Assembly: GCF_013342145.1 (NCBI RefSeq) | Contig: NZ_JABUQZ010000001.1 | Coordinates: 1,798,001 to 1,862,000, forward strand | DNA length: 64,000 nt | Reading direction: 5' to 3' | Source: Haloterrigena gelatinilytica | GTDB lineage: Archaea; Halobacteriota; Halobacteria; Halobacteriales; Natrialbaceae | Part shown: positions 35,771 through 44,007 of the stretch, in pieces | How positions within the stretch are numbered: the first letter of the stretch is position 1 | How the letters are laid out: each line of letters begins with the position of its first letter | Program-made: the position numbers and the translations under genes | The notes under the pieces: model-generated | Told to the model about the DNA's origin: nothing | The model's input: only the letters and a program-made list of their open reading frames with translations | Databases searched by the model: none

Positions 35771-35794
35771 CCGAATCGGGCGTTCCCGATTCGG
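35771..35794. terminator. Perfect 10-bp stem-loop after the Rsm22 gene
   Basis: The arms CCGAATCGGG and CCCGATTCGG flank a CGTT loop, 28 bases after the Rsm22 stop. No U-tract follows directly, so it is not a textbook archaeal terminator. It may instead protect the 3' end or act as an operator. Confidence 0.5.
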
Positions 35795-35955
35795 TACGTG
35801 ATCTACGTATTCGTAGCTGGTAGCACGGTTTCTTTATCCATATCAAACCGCGAAACTCGCGTTCAGTCGGGGGAACATGGTAGTCAGGAATCTATCAAGC
35901 GAAGACGGAGGGTCATTCATTATCATTCGTGACGTAGAGTACATGATTAGTGCCG

Positions 35956-36129
35956 ATGCAAATCCAAGAAACTCGGGAAGTCGCGTGTCCGAAATGCGGA
36001 GAGAACAGTAGCGTACCCGTCCCAGAACGAGACGTAGAACTGAAAGTTAGCCCGTACGTCGCCGCGTTCGGTGATCATACGGAACGCAAATGTTCAAACG
36101 AACATACCTTCTGGGTCTACTACTGCTAA
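35956..36129 (+). CDS. Zinc-finger miniprotein (CPxCG type)
   Basis: A 57-residue protein beginning MQIQETREVACPKCGEN. Cys11 and Cys14 (CPKC) pair with a distal Cys46, His50 and the C-terminal Cys57 (KCSNEHTFWVYYC), a plausible four-ligand zinc site. Its codon use is less GC-biased than its surroundings. Another ATG frame at 35877, overlapping it, lacks such motifs. It sits alone in a 450-base region between Rsm22 and the binding-protein gene. Function unknown; many such miniproteins exist in Halobacteria. Confidence 0.65.
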   Translation: MQIQETREVACPKCGENSSVPVPERDVELKVSPYVAAFGDHTERKCSNEHTFWVYYC

Positions 36130-36197
36130 CCCTCCTCTCCTTCTACCGATCGTTCAGTTCGCACGCGAAGTGAACGCGAGCATCGGCGACGTCTCCG

Positions 36198-37352
36198 TTA
36201 GATCTCGCCGTTGACGATGTCCGCGATACGCTGGCGGTCGAACAGCGTTAGCGACTCGTCTCTCAGCGTCTCGAGTCCGTTCCACTCGCCGAACGAATCG
36301 GGGTAGAACTGTCGCGCCGCGGCCTCGGTCTGGAAGAGGTTGACGATCGGTCCCTGGTAAGAGCCGCCGCCGCGATAGAGTCGGTCGTTCTGCACGGCGC
36401 TCAACTGTTTTCCGGTCGGATCTTCGCGCATCGTCTCCGTTCGGGCCTCGAACTCCTCGGTCGAGACGTGCGTAAGCCCGTACTGGAACACGATCGCGTC
36501 GGGGTCGACCTCCAGCAGCTGTTCGTAGTCCCAGTTGGCGTAACTCCCGTCGATGTGGTCGTCGAAGGCACCCCGCATCTCGAGGTCCCGGTACTGTTTG
36601 TGATTGTTGCCCGACTGGAGCGGGTAGGCGTAGAACGACCCCTTCTCGAAGTCGGAGTTGGCCGAGAGGAGGCCGACTGTGGGCCGTTCGTCGGTCGGCG
36701 GCAGCGTCGACTGGATCGTCGACTGCATCTCGTCGTGGACCGTTCGGTACGCATCGTACCGTTCCGATTCGCGGAACGCGTCGGCCACGATCTCGAACGC
36801 CTCGTAGAGCGAGTAGTAGCGGTAGTCGTGCCACTCGTCGCCGCGTCGCCGGATGTAGTTCCCCAGGAAGGGGGCGACTTGACTACTGATCTCGTCGATG
36901 TCCTCGTCCGTCCAGTCGTCGGAAAGAACGCCGAGCCAGTTCGGATCGACCAGGTGGAGGTCACACTCGAGTTCGTAGAAGACCTCCTTGTCGAACCCGC
37001 TGTCGCCCGCGATCTTCGGGACGTCGAGGGAGACGTCGACGCCCGGCAAGTAGTCGTAGACGAACTCGGGGTAGTTCGACGGGTCCCAGAGTCCCCGTAA
37101 CCCGTCGGCCTTGCCGAGTGCAATTCCCATGTCACCGTACGTGCTGAGGAACGACATCCAGGTCTCCGGAGCCTCGTCGAAGGCGACCTCGCCCATCGGA
37201 TCCATCGTCACCGTGTAGGAGCCATCGGATGCGGCTGTTCCGTCGCCGTCGCCGATACAACCCGCGAGCAGGCCTCCGCCGACGACCGCGCCGCCGTACC
37301 TCATGTAGTTCCGCCGCGTCAGTGCCTCGTCTCCGTTGGCGTCGGTTGCCAT
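36198..37352 (-). CDS. Iron-siderophore-type ABC substrate-binding lipoprotein
   Basis: A 384-residue exported lipoprotein: RRNYMRYGGAVVGGGLLAGC is a Tat signal with lipobox. The mature part has the two-lobe helical-backbone design of class III binding proteins (FepB/FhuD/BtuF): PETWMSFLSTYGDMGIALG, then a long helix region, RPTVGLLSANSDFEKG, and VDPDAIVFQYGLTHVS. Metal-siderophore complexes are the probable ligands. No permease or ATPase adjoins it, so it must share a transporter encoded elsewhere. Two iron-box-like palindromes sit upstream (37358-37371 and 37393-37406). Confidence 0.85.
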   Translation of the reverse strand: MATDANGDEALTRRNYMRYGGAVVGGGLLAGCIGDGDGTAASDGSYTVTMDPMGEVAFDEAPETWMSFLSTYGDMGIALGKADGLRGLWDPSNYPEFVYDYLPGVDVSLDVPKIAGDSGFDKEVFYELECDLHLVDPNWLGVLSDDWTDEDIDEISSQVAPFLGNYIRRRGDEWHDYRYYSLYEAFEIVADAFRESERYDAYRTVHDEMQSTIQSTLPPTDERPTVGLLSANSDFEKGSFYAYPLQSGNNHKQYRDLEMRGAFDDHIDGSYANWDYEQLLEVDPDAIVFQYGLTHVSTEEFEARTETMREDPTGKQLSAVQNDRLYRGGGSYQGPIVNLFQTEAAARQFYPDSFGEWNGLETLRDESLTLFDRQRIADIVNGEI

Positions 37353-37357
37353 GTGGT

Positions 37358-37371
37358 TTCGGCTGGCCTAA
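37358..37371. promoter_or_regulatory. Imperfect iron-box half-palindrome, proximal
   Basis: TTCGGCTGGCCTAA, six bases before the start codon of the siderophore-binding protein, matches the distal site TTAGGCGAGCCTAA at 11 of 14 positions (10 if its reverse strand is compared). Regulator binding here would block transcription start or translation. Confidence 0.5.
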
Positions 37372-37392
37372 AAGGTCTAATACGATTCGGTT

Positions 37393-37406
37393 TTAGGCGA
37401 GCCTAA
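37393..37406. promoter_or_regulatory. Iron-box-like palindrome (DtxR/Idr type), distal
   Basis: TTAGGCGAGCCTAA is a 6+6 base palindrome with a 2-base centre, 41-54 bases upstream of the binding-protein ATG. It resembles half of the DtxR/SirR consensus (TTAGG...CCTAA), which haloarchaeal iron-dependent repressors (Idr) use. Its centre is 35 bases from the proximal site. Confidence 0.65.
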
Positions 37407-37621
37407 TCAATTGGCACTATGCGTGGTTCGTGCGCTGCATTCGGCACAATTGTCGCCCGACTCGCGAGGGCGCTTAAAGTAGCGTGGTGGCCACAGCCGC
37501 CCTCGAGCGGGCGACGAGCGATCGGTCGTCGGCGTCACTCGAGCGATCGGCCGCGGAACCGACCCGCCACCCGACCTGCCAAAGCGGTGGGCTTTTCGCG
37601 CCGGCCTCCGAGGCCACCGAT

Positions 37622-38428
37622 ATGAGCGACCCCCTCGAGATCCTGTTGACCAACGACGACGGGATCGACAGCACCGGCATCCGGGCGCTGTACGACGCCC
37701 TCTCGGAGCTGGGCAACGTGACCGTCGTCGCCCCCGCGACCGACCAGAGCGCCTGCGGCCGCTCGATGTCCCACGAGGTCGACGTCGACGACCGCGAGCT
37801 GGGGTACGCCGTCCACGGCACGCCCTCGGACTGCGTCGTCGCCGGGCTGGCCGAACTCGGCCCGTACCCCGACATCGTCGTCGCCGGCTGTAACGAGGGC
37901 GCGAACTTGGGCGAGTACGTTCTCGGGCGCTCGGGAACGATCAGCGCCGCCGTCGAGGCCGCGTTCTTCGACGTCCCCGCCATCGCGACGTCGATGTACG
38001 TCCCGCCCGAACGGGGGCCGCTGAGCGAGATCGACCTGCGGCCCGAGGACTTCGCCGAGGCGACGCGCGTGACCTCCTACCTGGTCGAGAACGCACTCGA
38101 GGCGGGCGTCTTCGAGCACGCGGCCTACCTCAACGTCAACGTCCCGCTGCCCGACGGCGACCCGGCGCCGCTCGAGGTCACCCGCCCCTCGAAGCGCTAC
38201 GAGATGGACGCCGAGCGCGACGGCGACCGCGTCCACCTCCAAGACCGCGTCTGGGAGCGCATGGATCCCGAGACGTTGCCCGACCCCGAGGGGACGGACC
38301 GCCGCGCGGTCGTCGAGGGTCGGATCAGCGTCTCGCCGCTGACCGCCCCGCACTCGACGAACGGCCACGACGGCCTGTCGGCGCTGGCCGACGCGTACCC
38401 GGGATCCGTCGACTCGACGGAGCGATAA
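37622..38428 (+). CDS. surE: 5'/3'-nucleotidase SurE
   Basis: A 268-residue survival protein E. The N-terminal motif EILLTNDDGIDSTGIRALYD carries the metal-binding Asp pair, followed by VVAPATDQSACGRSMS, HGTPSDCVV and VVAGCNEGANLGEYVLGRSG, all family signatures. It removes phosphate from nucleoside monophosphates. The ATG at 37622 was chosen since MSDPLEILLTNDDG is the expected start; upstream in-frame sequence does not look like SurE. Confidence 0.95.
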   Translation: MSDPLEILLTNDDGIDSTGIRALYDALSELGNVTVVAPATDQSACGRSMSHEVDVDDRELGYAVHGTPSDCVVAGLAELGPYPDIVVAGCNEGANLGEYVLGRSGTISAAVEAAFFDVPAIATSMYVPPERGPLSEIDLRPEDFAEATRVTSYLVENALEAGVFEHAAYLNVNVPLPDGDPAPLEVTRPSKRYEMDAERDGDRVHLQDRVWERMDPETLPDPEGTDRRAVVEGRISVSPLTAPHSTNGHDGLSALADAYPGSVDSTER

Positions 38429-38831
38429 TCGACCCGAAACCGAGGTGTGATCGATATGGCCCCCCAGACCGATGAGACGACCCGGCGACGCGCCGACCGC
38501 TACCGAACTGATTTGTATCGGCACGGTGAACGAACAGCCATGGCGAGGGTCGAGATCGAACGCCGAATGCCGACTGTGACCCTCGAGCGTGCCCGAAACG
38601 GCCACTGCGCGCGTGATCCGCTGTGACGTCGCGTCGCGGCGAGACCGCGTGTCTACTCGGTGACGAGATAATCGACTTGCGGGTCGCAAGGCCCGTGCTA
38701 TTCGCCGACCGCAGCGTTACGATAGTCAGACCATAATTAGCAGCTACAGAGATAGGTACCAAATGAAACACAAAAGCAAGGTAGATCGGTATCCAACGGA
38801 CACAACTAGCGACCACGGAGGGTGATCACGG
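38429..38831 (+). other. Long leader region before the winged-helix gene, with a 20-codon frame
   Basis: About 400 bases without a recognised gene. An A/T-rich element (CATAATTAG, near 38732) could be a promoter. After it, ATG 38762 opens a 20-codon frame ([20 protein letters not shown]) ending TGA, eight bases before the ATG of the next gene. It could be a leader peptide, but there is no conservation to judge this. Confidence 0.35.
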
Positions 38832-39218
38832 ATGGTATTCAACGCACTCTGGACCCGGCTTTCGTCGCTCTGGTCGAGCGGTTCGACGGACGAGACGGAA
38901 GACGGCGAGACGACGGGCGAGGAATCGGACGACAGCGAGGACGAAACACTGAGCTACGCCGAGGAGATCGAGTACGGGGTCGACGAACACGACCTCCCCG
39001 ACGAGGACAAAATCCTCAGACTGCTCGTCAAACGCGGCGGTCGCGTCGATCGATCGACCGTCCGCCAGGAGACCGGCTGGTCGGAAGACCGCCTCGAGGA
39101 GGTCATCGACCGCATGGAGGACGAGGGGCAAGTCAGCGCGATCACCGTCGGTCGCAAGCGGGTCGTCTGCCGGCGCGGGTTCGAACCGAAGGGGTATCGC
39201 TCCCACCTCAACGAGTAA
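38832..39218 (+). CDS. Winged-helix protein with acidic N-terminal region
   Basis: A 128-residue protein. Residues 1-50 are a short hydrophobic start ([14 protein letters not shown]) and a very acidic Thr/Glu/Asp/Ser stretch. Residues about 58-120 form a winged helix: [51 protein letters not shown]. The winged part resembles DUF7343-type haloarchaeal DNA-binding domains. The acidic tail could contact RNA polymerase or partner proteins. Targets unknown. Confidence 0.75.
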   Translation: MVFNALWTRLSSLWSSGSTDETEDGETTGEESDDSEDETLSYAEEIEYGVDEHDLPDEDKILRLLVKRGGRVDRSTVRQETGWSEDRLEEVIDRMEDEGQVSAITVGRKRVVCRRGFEPKGYRSHLNE

Positions 39219-39529
39219 CGGGTCGATGCGGACGCGTTCGGGACGCCGGGGCGATTTCGACGGAGCCGAGGTCGACGGTATTCGCGTTTTCGAAGACTGA
39301 TTTTCCACTGTTGTGTCTGCGTTCCCGACTCGAGCGTCGGTGTCGCGGCGCCGGCACTAGTCGCGTCGCCCTCCACTCGGAACGGTCGACTCGAGTCGGA
39401 TCCGCCTGTAAGTCGAGTCGCCCGGACGGTTGCGGCTGTCGACAGGAGATTCGCCGCGACGGCGCGACCCCGGTGTGGACGGCGTATGAAGGCCGAATCC
39501 GTATCCGTCTGACAGTCGTCTCTAGAGTC
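39219..39529. other. Intergenic stretch without recognised gene
   Basis: About 310 bases between the winged-helix gene and the DUF1328 protein. Open frames are arginine-rich with no family match; no RNA or repeat was seen. Confidence 0.5.
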
Positions 39530-39676
39530 ATGTTAGAACTCGCACTGCTGTTCTTCGTGATCGCGATCATCGCCGGTGCGCTCGGTGCGGGCGGCGTCGC
39601 GGGACTGTCGATGGCCATCGCGAAGTGGCTCGTGTTAGTGTTCGTCGTCCTCGCGGTCGTCTCGCTGTTGCTGTGA
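39530..39676 (+). CDS. DUF1328-type small membrane protein
   Basis: A 48-residue protein of two hydrophobic helices: [20 protein letters not shown] and [20 protein letters not shown]. The AGxLGxGGxAG turn and second helix match the DUF1328/YtjA family of tiny membrane proteins found widely in bacteria and haloarchaea. Function unknown. The ATG is used since longer upstream frames are not membrane-like. Confidence 0.85.
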   Translation: MLELALLFFVIAIIAGALGAGGVAGLSMAIAKWLVLVFVVLAVVSLLL

Positions 39677-39739
39677 CCGCGGGGGTAACAGGGGAATCGA
39701 TCGCGACCGGCGCGCCGGCCGGTTGCGGGCGATCGACGC

Positions 39740-40060
39740 TTATCCGTAGGCCGGCGTCGACGAGGAACGCCGAAGCGCCAGATCGTCCCGACAGAGAACG
39801 CCGTCGACGAAGAGCCGACCGTCGCTGGTGAGCGTCACTTCGTGGTCGGCGATTTCGAACGTGAACTCCCAGCGACCGCCGTCGTGAGCGGCGAGTTCGA
39901 TCAGGACGGCCGGGTTGATGTACTCGTAGAGCGTGTACTCGACTTCGTCCAGATCGAGGCGATCCGCGGTGGCCAGCGCCTGGACGACGTCCACGATGAT
40001 CTCGTCTTCCGTTCGACGGGAGGGCGAGTCCCGGTAGAACCGCGACCGGCGGTTATCCAT
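39740..40060 (-). CDS. HalOD1 domain protein
   Basis: A 106-residue stand-alone domain: DEIIVDVVQALATADRLDLD, then LYEYINPAVLIELAAHDGG and FEIADHEVTLTSDGRLFVDG. These are the hallmarks of the HalOD1 output domain, which is found at the C-terminus of haloarchaeal signalling proteins and also alone. It probably binds a regulatory partner; the mechanism is not known. No signalling gene adjoins it. Confidence 0.85.
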   Translation of the reverse strand: MDNRRSRFYRDSPSRRTEDEIIVDVVQALATADRLDLDEVEYTLYEYINPAVLIELAAHDGGRWEFTFEIADHEVTLTSDGRLFVDGVLCRDDLALRRSSSTPAYG

Positions 40061-40666
40061 CGTCGACGCCCCGCTCTGAACGCGCCCACATCTGAGCGGC
40101 GATGCTCGCGCCGACGGCCGACGGGCGTCGAACTGGGCGACCCCGACGGACGGATCGCCGGTCGAGGCTCGAGGCGTCGCGTACGAGAGACTGCCGTGCG
40201 TTCCGTCCGCGTCGACCGAACCGCGACGCTGCGATAGCCGATCCCCGGTACGCCACCCGCGTGGAACCCCACCACTGGTCGATCATCGTCACGTGTGGTC
40301 CGTCCAGCGGACCGATAATAAATAGGTTGTCGCTAAATCCGACAGAACGGATTTCTGGAGTGCTGTACGGCGGTCCTGATCGTATCGCTGCACCGATAGT
40401 ATCGGCGTTCGATACCGTCTGTCGTCCGATAACGTGTCGAAACCCGACGGTTCGACCGTCGATCGCGACGGCGCCGCGGTGGCGGCAAACCGCTGTCGGG
40501 CGCCACGAGACCGCCGGCCGAGGTTCGCGTTCGAAGCGAACGGAACGGCAACATCAACTTATTCTCTCTCCTACCGCGTAGAAACAAACCGCAGGATAAC
40601 TCGTTCGACAATCTCCGTTGAATTCCGACGAGACTACTTGTATTTCGCTGTGATTTTCCAAGTAGT
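40061..40666. other. Long intergenic stretch, nothing recognised
   Basis: About 600 bases. Reading frames are short or arginine-rich and show no domain. An A/T-rich spot at 40311-40325 (GATAATAAATAGG) may be a promoter for the HalOD1 gene or for an unseen transcript. No RNA gene was recognised. Confidence 0.45.
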
Positions 40667-40675
40667 AAGTTTAAT
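40667..40675 (+). promoter_or_regulatory. TATA-like element of the zinc-ribbon gene
   Basis: AAGTTTAAT (40667-40675) lies about 30-40 bases before the ATG at 40706, in a locally A/T-rich stretch. This is the position expected for a leaderless or very short-leader transcript. Confidence 0.5.
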
Positions 40676-40705
40676 TCATCCGATCTCCGTTCCCTCGTTT
40701 CGGGG

Positions 40706-40897
40706 ATGGCTCACAAGGACGACGTAACGCGGGTTATGGCAGTGTGCGAAGAGTGCGGATCCGTCTACGCGGCCCGAGAGTGGCCCGACGGGACGGTTCG
40801 CGTCATCGGTCAAGAGGGGTGCTCCTGTGGCGCAACGAGCTTCGAGGTCGCCGACGACTCCGAGGGAGGGTCGCCGTCCGATCCCAGCACCGACTGA
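40706..40897 (+). CDS. Small zinc-ribbon protein
   Basis: A 63-residue protein: MAHKDDVTRVMAVCEECGSV, then VRVIGQEGCSCGATSFEVAD and an acidic Ser-rich tail. The Cys pairs CEEC and CSC make a compact zinc ribbon of the kind found in nucleic-acid or protein-binding miniproteins. It stands alone behind its own promoter. Function unknown. Confidence 0.75.
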   Translation: MAHKDDVTRVMAVCEECGSVYAAREWPDGTVRVIGQEGCSCGATSFEVADDSEGGSPSDPSTD

Positions 40898-41099
40898 CGG
40901 CCGCGAGCGGGGGCGCGGCGCAGATCGAACCGTCATCGGGCCCGATAGTCGTCGTATCGGCCGCATACTGTTGTGGGAGACCGCAGCTGGTCCGTCACCG
41001 TCGACGCGGCCGTCGCCGACCGGCGCGAGCCGCGTAACGTGGAAGACTTGGTCGTCCAGTCACAACCCTAGCCAAGATGCATTCACACGACCACGCGAG

Positions 41100-41501
41100 G
41101 TGGGGACGGTGATCCTCGACGATTCCGAGCGACCGGCGGCGGAGTACGAGGCGCTGGCCGACGCCCTCGAGGAGTTGCGCGAGGAGATCGCGACCGAACA
41201 GCTCCGGGACTCGCGACTCGAGGGGCTGTTCGACGAGGCGACCACGAGCAACCCCTCCATCTGGAACACGGTGACGGCCTTCATCGACGTCGAGGACGGC
41301 GAGGCCGTGGTCACCGAGGAGTCGAAGCTCGCGCAGGGGAGCTGGGCGCCCGAGATCGTCGACGGCTGCGACGCCATGCTGACCGTCGATATCAACTACG
41401 GCCAGATGCCCGACGAGTTCAAATACACCGTCACGAAGAAGCTAGACGAGAAGATCGAGCAGGCGCGGGCGGAAGCCGAGCGCGCTCGAGACGAGGCGTG
41501 A
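41100..41501 (+). CDS. Conserved-looking acidic protein, unknown function
   Basis: A 133-residue acidic protein. It begins with a GTG (41100; a second GTG at 41109 is possible): VGTVILDDSERPAAEYEALA, a helical segment LEELREEIATEQLRDSRLEG, a strand-rich middle TVTAFIDVEDGEAVVTEESK, and a C-terminal helix KLDEKIEQARAEAERARDEA. The alternating design suggests a small structured domain, but no family was recognised. An upstream ATG (41077) opens only a short frame. Confidence 0.6.
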   Translation: MGTVILDDSERPAAEYEALADALEELREEIATEQLRDSRLEGLFDEATTSNPSIWNTVTAFIDVEDGEAVVTEESKLAQGSWAPEIVDGCDAMLTVDINYGQMPDEFKYTVTKKLDEKIEQARAEAERARDEA

Positions 41502-41661
41502 TGGCGCGGTAGCGATCGGGGGGCGGCTCCCCGCGACTCGCTCGCGGTGATCGGATCCGCTCCGCCCCGGTAACGACTCGTTTCTATCGACGACTGTCCT
41601 GCACTCGTTCTCGACTGCGCTGTCACCAGATTCTTCATCGGGAACACCGACGGTGGCGGTA

Positions 41662-43125
41662 ATGGCTGATCGGGACGGCGCGCGGGCAGAAACGGAGACG
41701 ATGCTTCCATCGCGGCAATCCCTGGGGCTGCTCGCGGCCGCTACCGTCCTCGCGGTCGGGACGATGGTTCCCCCGCCGGCGGCGGCGGTGACCGTCGCGG
41801 GACAACGCGCGCTGGCGGTCTTCGCGTCGGCGCTCGTCCTGTGGCTGACGCGGCCGGTACCGTACGTCGTCTCGAGCGTCCTCAGCGTCGCGTTACTGTT
41901 CGCACTGGGGGCGGTCGAGTCGTTCGACGCGGCCGCGACGGGCTTTACGTCGACGCTCGTGTTCTTCCTGCTTCTCCTGTTGCTGCTCGGCGACGCGACG
42001 ACGAGCGTCGGTCTCGATCGGCGATTGGCGCGCCGACTGCTGACGGCGGAGAGCACGCCGCGGCGCGCGCTGCGCTCGGTCGCCGGGAGCGTCCTCGCGC
42101 TGGCGCTGGTGATGCCGTCGGCGATGGCGCGCGCGGTAACGTTCATCCCGATCGTGAAGCGGCTCGCGGCCGCGTTCGGCTCGGGCGACGACGGCTTCGA
42201 AACGGGGGCGTTTCTCGTCCTCGGTCACGTCAACCCGATCGCCTCGATGGCGCTGATGACCGGCGGCGGCATGGCGCTGGTCACCTCCGAGATTATCGCG
42301 ACCTCGGTGCGGCCGATCACCTGGGTCGACTGGGCCGTGTTGATGCTGCCGCCGACGATCGCCCTGTACGCGGCGGCGACGCTCTGTGCGAGTCTGTTCG
42401 CGGCGGTCGACGGCGAGACGACGCTCGGCGCACCCGCCGGGGCGCAACTCGAGGCGGACGGGGAGGGGCCCGCACCCGAGGCCGACGGTGACGAACCGCC
42501 CTCGCTGACTCGGGACCAGCGTCTCGTCGGACTCGTCCTCCTGGGCGCCATCGCGGGCTGGATCGCCGGCTCGTTCGTCGGGATCCCCACGGTGCTCCCG
42601 GCGGTCGCCGCGGTCGTCGCGCTCTCGCTGCCCCAGGTCGGCGTCATCACGGCCGACGATATCGCCGGGGTGAACTGGGGGATCATCTTCCTCGTCGGCG
42701 CGATGTTGTCGATCCTCGACGCGCTGGAGACGACCGGCGCCATCGTGGCGATCGTCGACGCCCTCGCGCGGTGGATCCCGTTCGCGGCGCTCGCCCAGTG
42801 GCAGCTCGTCGCGGCGTTGCTCGGCCTCGCCGTCGGGATTCGGATCCTGTTCTCGACCGGCTCGGCGGCGATCGTGGTCGCGCTCCCGATCGTCCTCGAA
42901 CTCGCGTCCGTCTTCGACGTCAACCGGCTGTATCTGGCGCTGACCGTGTTGCTGGTCGTCGGCTCGACGACGATTCTCCCGTTCAACACGACCGCGGTGC
43001 TGGTGTCGATGGATCGCGGACCGCTGTCGCACCGCGACGTCGCCTCCTTTGGCCTCGTGACGATGGTGCTCGCCGTCGGTGTCGCCGCCGCGTCGTGGCT
43101 CGTCTACTGGCCGTTAGTGGGCTGA
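41662..43125 (+). CDS. SLC13/DASS-family anion permease
   Basis: A 487-residue protein with about 12 membrane helices. The layout is two repeats with re-entrant hairpins: LGHVNPIASMALMTGGGMAL in the first half and VGIRILFSTGSAAIVVALP in the second, and VGSTTILPFNTTAVLVSM near the C-terminus. These are typical of divalent anion:sodium symporters and related SLC13 permeases (dicarboxylates, sulfate). It probably co-transports Na+, which is natural in a halophile. Central loop 230-275 is acidic. The start is taken at the internal ATG (41662). Confidence 0.87.
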   Translation: MADRDGARAETETMLPSRQSLGLLAAATVLAVGTMVPPPAAAVTVAGQRALAVFASALVLWLTRPVPYVVSSVLSVALLFALGAVESFDAAATGFTSTLVFFLLLLLLLGDATTSVGLDRRLARRLLTAESTPRRALRSVAGSVLALALVMPSAMARAVTFIPIVKRLAAAFGSGDDGFETGAFLVLGHVNPIASMALMTGGGMALVTSEIIATSVRPITWVDWAVLMLPPTIALYAAATLCASLFAAVDGETTLGAPAGAQLEADGEGPAPEADGDEPPSLTRDQRLVGLVLLGAIAGWIAGSFVGIPTVLPAVAAVVALSLPQVGVITADDIAGVNWGIIFLVGAMLSILDALETTGAIVAIVDALARWIPFAALAQWQLVAALLGLAVGIRILFSTGSAAIVVALPIVLELASVFDVNRLYLALTVLLVVGSTTILPFNTTAVLVSMDRGPLSHRDVASFGLVTMVLAVGVAAASWLVYWPLVG

Positions 43126-43229
43126 CAACCGATCGCGATAAGCGTGAGGTATATATGACCGGGTCGGACTCTTCCCCGTAGGGAGGGTCGCCAATTCTAC
43201 GCATCGAGTTCACGACGGCGCCGACGGGC

Positions 43230-43883
43230 GTGATGGCAAAGCTCCGGCGAGAGCTGGACGACGTCCGGAGCATCGAGCTCGACAACGCGTTCTACGTCGA
43301 AGACGGGACGTGGATCGAGTCCCTGACCGTCACGTCGAACGCTGCATTCGATCCGAAAGCCGTCGTCGAGGAGATCTCCGGCGTGTCGCTGTTCTACGAC
43401 AGCGAGATCCCGACCGCGTCGGACGACCTCGAGATTCGCCGGCTGACGATCCTGGCCAACGAATCGTACCCGTTCATCCTGAGTCTCGTCCTGCGACAGG
43501 AGGCGATTCCGAACCGGATCGTCCTCCAGAACGACGATTTCGAGGCCGTGGTGACGACCCGCGACTGGGACCAGTTCCGCTCGATGGCCGACGAAGTTCA
43601 GGAGACGCTCGGCGAGTTCGAACTGCTGTCAGTTACACAGAACGAAGATCCCGGCGAACCCCTCGACAGCGGACGGTTGACCGAAGTCCTCGTCTCGAAG
43701 CTCACCGACGAGCAGTTGGCGGTCCTCGAGACGGCCTACGAGAACGGCTACTTCGACATCCCGCGAGAGACGTCGGCGACGGAACTCGCCGACGAACTCG
43801 AGATCGCACAGTCGACGGCGAGCGAACGACTGCGGACCGCGGAGCGAACCCTCCTCGAACTCATCTACGGTCCGCGGGAGTGA
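43230..43883 (+). CDS. Bat/HTH-10 family regulator
   Basis: About 217 residues. The C-terminus is the HTH-10 domain: LTDEQLAVLETAYENGYFDI, then ELADELEIAQSTASERLRTA. The N-terminal part is a regulatory alpha/beta domain (SIELDNAFYVEDGTWIESLT). In-frame conserved-looking sequence (ILRIEFTTAPTGVMAKLRRE) extends upstream of the GTG used here, to about 43194, but no ATG/GTG exists there. An in-frame ATG at 43155 is followed by TAG at 43179, so the true start is uncertain. It lies just upstream of the ABC operon and could control it. Confidence 0.8.
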   Translation: MMAKLRRELDDVRSIELDNAFYVEDGTWIESLTVTSNAAFDPKAVVEEISGVSLFYDSEIPTASDDLEIRRLTILANESYPFILSLVLRQEAIPNRIVLQNDDFEAVVTTRDWDQFRSMADEVQETLGEFELLSVTQNEDPGEPLDSGRLTEVLVSKLTDEQLAVLETAYENGYFDIPRETSATELADELEIAQSTASERLRTAERTLLELIYGPRE

Positions 43884-43944
43884 GGGCGACGCTGGTGTCT
43901 CCGGACTGATAAGATGCGTCGAAATATCACCCGTATCTTAAAGA

Positions 43945-43958
43945 ACGATAGCTATCGT
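43945..43958. promoter_or_regulatory. 14-bp palindrome at the likely start of the ABC operon transcript
   Basis: ACGATAGCTATCGT is a perfect palindrome. A TATA-like ATCTTAAAG (43935-43943) lies directly upstream, so it covers the predicted transcription start. It is a plausible operator; the HTH-10 gene ending 62 bases away is the obvious candidate binder. Confidence 0.5.
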
Positions 43959-44007
43959 CGCCGATAGGGAGTAAAGCAAACCTAGTCACTCCGTAACGTG
44001 GGGGTGG

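Noticed and set aside
40102-40581. 159-codon frame in the gap before the zinc-ribbon gene
   Set aside because: Composition is basic and of mixed codon bias; no domain was seen and no promoter fits.
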